Source: CAZEFK01 sp964511405
GTDB taxonomy: Bacteria > Pseudomonadota > Alphaproteobacteria > Elsterales > Elsteraceae
Reading direction: 5' to 3'
DNA: 9,102 nt
Assembly: GCA_964511405.1 (NCBI GenBank)
Contig: CAZEFK010000260.1
Span: forward strand, 1 to 9,102
Shown: positions 7,216 to 9,102 of the stretch, piece by piece
Position numbering within the stretch: position 1 is the stretch's first letter
Layout: the number at the start of each line of letters is the position of its first letter
The notes under the pieces: generated by a model
Told to the model about the DNA's origin: nothing
The model's database searches: none
What the model saw: only the letters and a program-made list of their open reading frames with translations
Translations under genes and position numbers: made by a program

Positions 7216-7292
7216 GGCCGTGGCGGCGCCAATGCGCTAGCGGGTCGCAGGGCGTGATCGCGGAGCGGCGCGACGCCGGCCGCCGTTGTCTC

Positions 7293-7306
7293 CCCGCAAG
7301 AGCGGG
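7293..7306 (+). promoter_or_regulatory. Hairpin overlapping the lipoprotein ribosome binding site
   Basis: CCCGC (7293-7297) and GCGGG (7302-7306) form a 5-base-pair stem around the loop AAGA. The right arm holds most of GCGGGA, the only candidate ribosome binding site for the start at 7315. If it forms, it would restrain translation of the lipoprotein. The stem is short, and regulation is inference. Confidence 0.3.
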
Positions 7307-7314
7307 ACATGCCG

Positions 7315-7491
7315 ATGAAGTGCCTGTTGATGCTGGTGGTCTGCTTGAGCCTGTCGGGCTGCGGCGCGGTCGCGTTTCCGTGCCGGGTGGGCTCCGCCAC
7401 GCTCAAGATCGTTCCGCTGGTCGGGCAGGTCGCCGCCGCCCCCACGGACGCCTGCGCCGACGTGATCGACCCGACGCTGACGCGATCGTAG
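7315..7491 (+). CDS. Small predicted lipoprotein (58 residues)
   Basis: The product starts MKCLLMLVVCLSLSGCGAVA: a short positive N-terminus, a hydrophobic core and a lipobox LSGC. Lipidation and cleavage would fall at C16, sending a mature protein of about 43 residues to the cell envelope. The mature part has two more cysteines (FPCRVGS and DACADV) that could form a disulphide, and a VPLVGQVAAAP stretch. The length and pattern recall small GCG-type lipoproteins annotated as unknown function in Proteobacteria; I cannot name a family firmly. ATG 7315 gives the best signal peptide and leaves 7 bases after GCGGGA; ATG 7309 would add two residues. It stands 117 bases before the metallo-hydrolase gene and may share its transcript. 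Confidence 0.7.
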   Translation: MKCLLMLVVCLSLSGCGAVAFPCRVGSATLKIVPLVGQVAAAPTDACADVIDPTLTRS

Positions 7492-7524
7492 GGTCTATGC
7501 TCGCATCTCAGCCACATCGCGAAA

Positions 7525-7552
7525 TTGGGACCACGGAACCGGGCCGATAGCG
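7525..7552 (+). promoter_or_regulatory. Weak candidate promoter before the MBL-fold gene
   Basis: TTGGGA (7525-7530) and ATAGCG (7547-7552) are 16 bases apart and resemble a poor sigma-70 promoter reading right, about 57 bases before ATG 7609. Matches are only partial, so this is a suggestion. Confidence 0.2.
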
Positions 7553-7608
7553 CGAAGCCGATCTGCCATTCCCGTCGTCCCGAGCATGCCATTGCGCGAG
7601 CGGCATCG

Positions 7609-8478
7609 ATGCGGCAGGCTGGCGCGGTGTCCATCGAGCCGACCCTGCATGCCGTCCACGACCCGGCCACCGGAGCGGTGGCCTATGCCGTGATCGACCG
7701 GGCGTCCGGGGCGGCGGTCGCGATCGATCCGGTGCTGGACTTCGATCCGCGGCGCGGCCGCATCGGCACGGCCACCGTCGAGCGGCTGCTGCGCGCGATT
7801 CGGGACGACGGGGCCACGCTGGCCTGGGTCCTCGAGACCCATGTCCATGCCGACCACCTGACGGCGGCCGGCTGGCTCGCCGAGCAGACCGGCGCCCGGA
7901 TCGCGATCGGATCAGGCGTCGCCGCCGCGGAACGCCAGTTTGCGCCGGTCTACGGCCTCGACGGACCGAGCCGGGCGTTCGACCGGCTGCTGGCCGACGG
8001 CGACCGGCTGGCCGTCGGGGGCCTGGACATCGAGGTCATCGCGACGCCCGGCCACACCCCCGACAGCCTCAGCTACCGCATCGGCGACCGCGCCTTCGTC
8101 GGCGACGCCCTGTTCATGCCCGACGCCGGCAGCGGCCGCTGCGACTTTCCCGGTGGCGACGCGCTCGCGCTCTACGCGTCGTCGCGCCGCCTGCTGGCGC
8201 TGCCGGACCAGACGCGGCTGCTGGTCGGCCACGACTATGGGCCGGGCCGCCCGCCCGCCTGGGAGACCACCGTCGCAGCGTCACGCGCCGCCAACATCCA
8301 CCTGCGCGACGGCATCGCGGCCGAGAGCTTCGCGGCCATGCGCCGCGCCCGCGACGCCACCCTGGAGCCACCGCTGCTGATGGTCTGGGCGCTGCAGGTC
8401 AATCTGTGCGCCGGGCGCCTGCCGGCGGCCGACGCCGGCGGCGTGCGCCGCCTGGCCCTGCCGCTCGACCGGTTCTGA
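7609..8478 (+). CDS. MBL-fold metallo-hydrolase, BLH/ETHE1 (persulfide dioxygenase-like) type
   Basis: This 289-residue metallo-beta-lactamase-fold protein has THVHADHLTA, the H-x-H-x-D-H metal motif (H78, H80, D82, H83). Further ligands are PGHTPDS (H149), GDALFMPD (D166) and GHDYG (H208). The sequence style (IDPVLDFDPRRGR near the start, FPGGDALALYASSRRLLALP in the middle, WETTV and NIHLRDG later) is that of BLH/ETHE1-like enzymes. These oxidise glutathione persulfide in sulfide detoxification or, as Blh, take part in bacterial sulfide responses. No rhodanese domain or BigR-type regulator is visible, so the substrate is inferred from the family. ATG 7609 is used. GTG 7627, with AGG at 7616-7618, is an equally possible start 6 residues in. 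The gene ends 27 bases before the truncated tRNA-Thr. Confidence 0.88.
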   Translation: MRQAGAVSIEPTLHAVHDPATGAVAYAVIDRASGAAVAIDPVLDFDPRRGRIGTATVERLLRAIRDDGATLAWVLETHVHADHLTAAGWLAEQTGARIAIGSGVAAAERQFAPVYGLDGPSRAFDRLLADGDRLAVGGLDIEVIATPGHTPDSLSYRIGDRAFVGDALFMPDAGSGRCDFPGGDALALYASSRRLLALPDQTRLLVGHDYGPGRPPAWETTVAASRAANIHLRDGIAAESFAAMRRARDATLEPPLLMVWALQVNLCAGRLPAADAGGVRRLALPLDRF

Positions 8479-8505
8479 CGCCGCGTGCATCGACCGTTGC
8501 GCTTT

Positions 8506-8542
8506 GCTGCCGTAGTTCAGTGGTAGAGCACTCCCTTGGTAA
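8506..8542 (+). pseudogene. Truncated tRNA-Thr(GGT), 5' half only
   Basis: Bases 8506-8542 read as the 5' half of a tRNA. They comprise acceptor strand GCTGCCG, TA, D arm GTTC-AGTGGTA-GAGC, A, anticodon strand CTCCC and loop TTGGTAA. The anticodon is GGT, threonine. The expected GGGAG partner strand is absent; TCGGG follows, and no TTCGA-type T loop or CCA comes after. The break lies exactly at the end of the anticodon loop, a known crossover site for integrases that use tRNA genes. The 5' half is undamaged, suggesting a sudden break rather than slow decay. CGGCAGC at 8549-8555 would complement the acceptor strand perfectly, so an internally deleted copy is an alternative. Confidence 0.8.
8536..8542 (+). 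other. Possible attachment-site core in tRNA-Thr anticodon loop
   Basis: The match to a normal tRNA-Thr ends at TTGGTAA. If an element integrated here, the core shared by attL and attR would end in or near this loop. The matching partner (the 3' half of the tRNA or a repeated core) should lie right of the window. No integrase is visible here, so this is inference. Confidence 0.3.
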
Positions 8543-8688
8543 TCGGGTCGGCAGCTGGCAACGGCTTGAAAAGTAACGGATTTGCTGGCCACTGTGTGGT
8601 CGGGAATCGCCAGTTTGCACGGCGATCCCACGCAGTCCGAGAAGCCGCCGCGACTCGCCGGGGCTACATTCCGCCGCACCGCCCCCGA
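8543..8688. other. Gene-free junction region
   Basis: Between the broken tRNA and the HNH gene are 146 bases with no convincing gene on either strand. The part from 8561 to 8600 (CTTGAAAAGTAACGGATTT and following) is less GC-rich than the rest of the window. I see no strong terminator or repeat here. Confidence 0.4.
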
Positions 8689-9102
8689 CTACCATCCTTG
8701 CTCAACGCCGCCGGCTTGAGAAACCCGGGCTAAGCCGCGCGCCCGCTCTCGATGGTGGGCAAGCCGCCGGCGATGCTCATCGGTCAGCGAGATCGGCGAA
8801 TTCCAGCGGAGTTCGTCGCGCGCCTGCTCGCTGAGACTCGGTGAGAACTCCGGTCTGCCTTGGTCGTCGAAGGTCACAAGCGCGCGGTCGAACGCGGCGT
8901 CCCACAGCGCCGAGAGGAGTAGCCCGTTATGCACGTCGAGCCTTTCCGCGTCGGTCTCGCATACCGCCCAGGGGACGATGTGAGAGGCACGAAGTAGGGC
9001 TGCGTCGGTGATGCCGGTCAGGGGACAGCGGCCCTGCCAGTAGTCCATAAGAGCCGATCCCAAAAGGTCTTGAATCGGATCAATATGTTGTGATTCGGTG
9101 CA
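8689..9102 (-). CDS. HNH endonuclease (HNH_2-like), C-terminal part (runs off right edge)
   Basis: The visible 137 residues match the C-terminal HNH nuclease domain of restriction-type endonucleases (HNH_2/PF13391 style). They show YWQGRCPLTG, then LLRASHIVPW with the first metal histidine, then ERLDVHNGLLLSALWDAAFD with the asparagine, and the tail AFDRALVTFDDQGRPEFSP. A start at TTG 9063 is formally possible. However, the frame stays open to the edge, the upstream residues IDPIQDLLG look like family sequence, and no ribosome binding site precedes the TTG. The gene is therefore probably cut by the window. Its composition is less GC-rich than its neighbours, especially the last 40 bases. Such nucleases are common on defence islands and mobile elements; the role here (restriction, homing or other) is unknown. 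Confidence 0.8.
   Translation of the reverse strand, partial: CTESQHIDPIQDLLGSALMDYWQGRCPLTGITDAALLRASHIVPWAVCETDAERLDVHNGLLLSALWDAAFDRALVTFDDQGRPEFSPSLSEQARDELRWNSPISLTDEHRRRLAHHRERARGLARVSQAGGVEQGW

Noticed and set aside
6213..7670. A 485-codon minus-strand open frame that could have explained the leftward terminator
   Set aside because: It lies antisense to the GNAT gene and runs straight through the terminator hairpin instead of ending before it. Its product has no recognisable domain, so it does not explain the terminator.
8712..8737. CGGCTT/AAGCCG inverted repeat as a terminator
   Set aside because: It lies inside the 3' end of the HNH coding region with a 14-base loop and no T-run.
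8536..9102. Self-splicing intron in tRNA-Thr with the HNH protein as homing enzyme
   Set aside because: No 3' tRNA half is in view, no intron core pairings were recognised, and the HNH protein resembles restriction-type HNH_2 nucleases on the opposite strand. It cannot be fully excluded without sequence to the right.

Overview
The window is GC-rich, roughly 70% by eye, and gene-dense. Bacterial genes run on both strands with short gaps. The protein sequences (isovaleryl-CoA dehydrogenase, MaeB-type malic enzyme, LipB, a BLH/ETHE1-like metallo-hydrolase), the GC level and the frequent GTG starts suggest an alphaproteobacterium, probably of the Rhodospirillales type. That placement is an inference from composition and protein style. 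No ribosomal marker is present.

Left block (1-2909, minus strand): a tRNA-Leu(GAG) is followed by maeB (malic enzyme with a C-terminal phosphotransacetylase-like domain) and then by the start of an isovaleryl-CoA dehydrogenase gene that runs off the left edge. The last two are 34 bases apart and look like an operon joining C4/pyruvate anaplerosis with leucine breakdown. The maeB leader has two perfect palindromes and a possible pairing that would hide its ribosome binding site.

Middle block (3021-7139): lipB (octanoyl transferase for lipoate synthesis) is followed after 4 bases by a GNAT acetyltransferase, both plus strand. They converge on an M20 metallopeptidase gene. One CTAG supplies the stop codons of both convergent genes. 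Upstream of the peptidase, on the same strand, is a 66-codon gene of unknown function with a strong ribosome binding site. Diverging from it is a second GNAT protein with a fused C-terminal domain.

Right block (7140-9102): a strong intrinsic terminator faces left on the minus strand with no minus-strand gene to serve, so it may end an unannotated small RNA. It is followed by a tiny predicted lipoprotein and an MBL-fold metallo-hydrolase, both plus strand. A tRNA-Thr(GGT) gene then stops abruptly at its anticodon loop. Beyond it the composition becomes more AT-rich and a partial HNH endonuclease gene runs off the right edge. This looks like the border of an integrated element or genomic island and is the most interesting part of the window.

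No stretch over 300 bases lacks a gene. No CRISPR array, insertion sequence, integrase gene or clearly new multi-gene system is visible. Most of the window is ordinary core metabolism.
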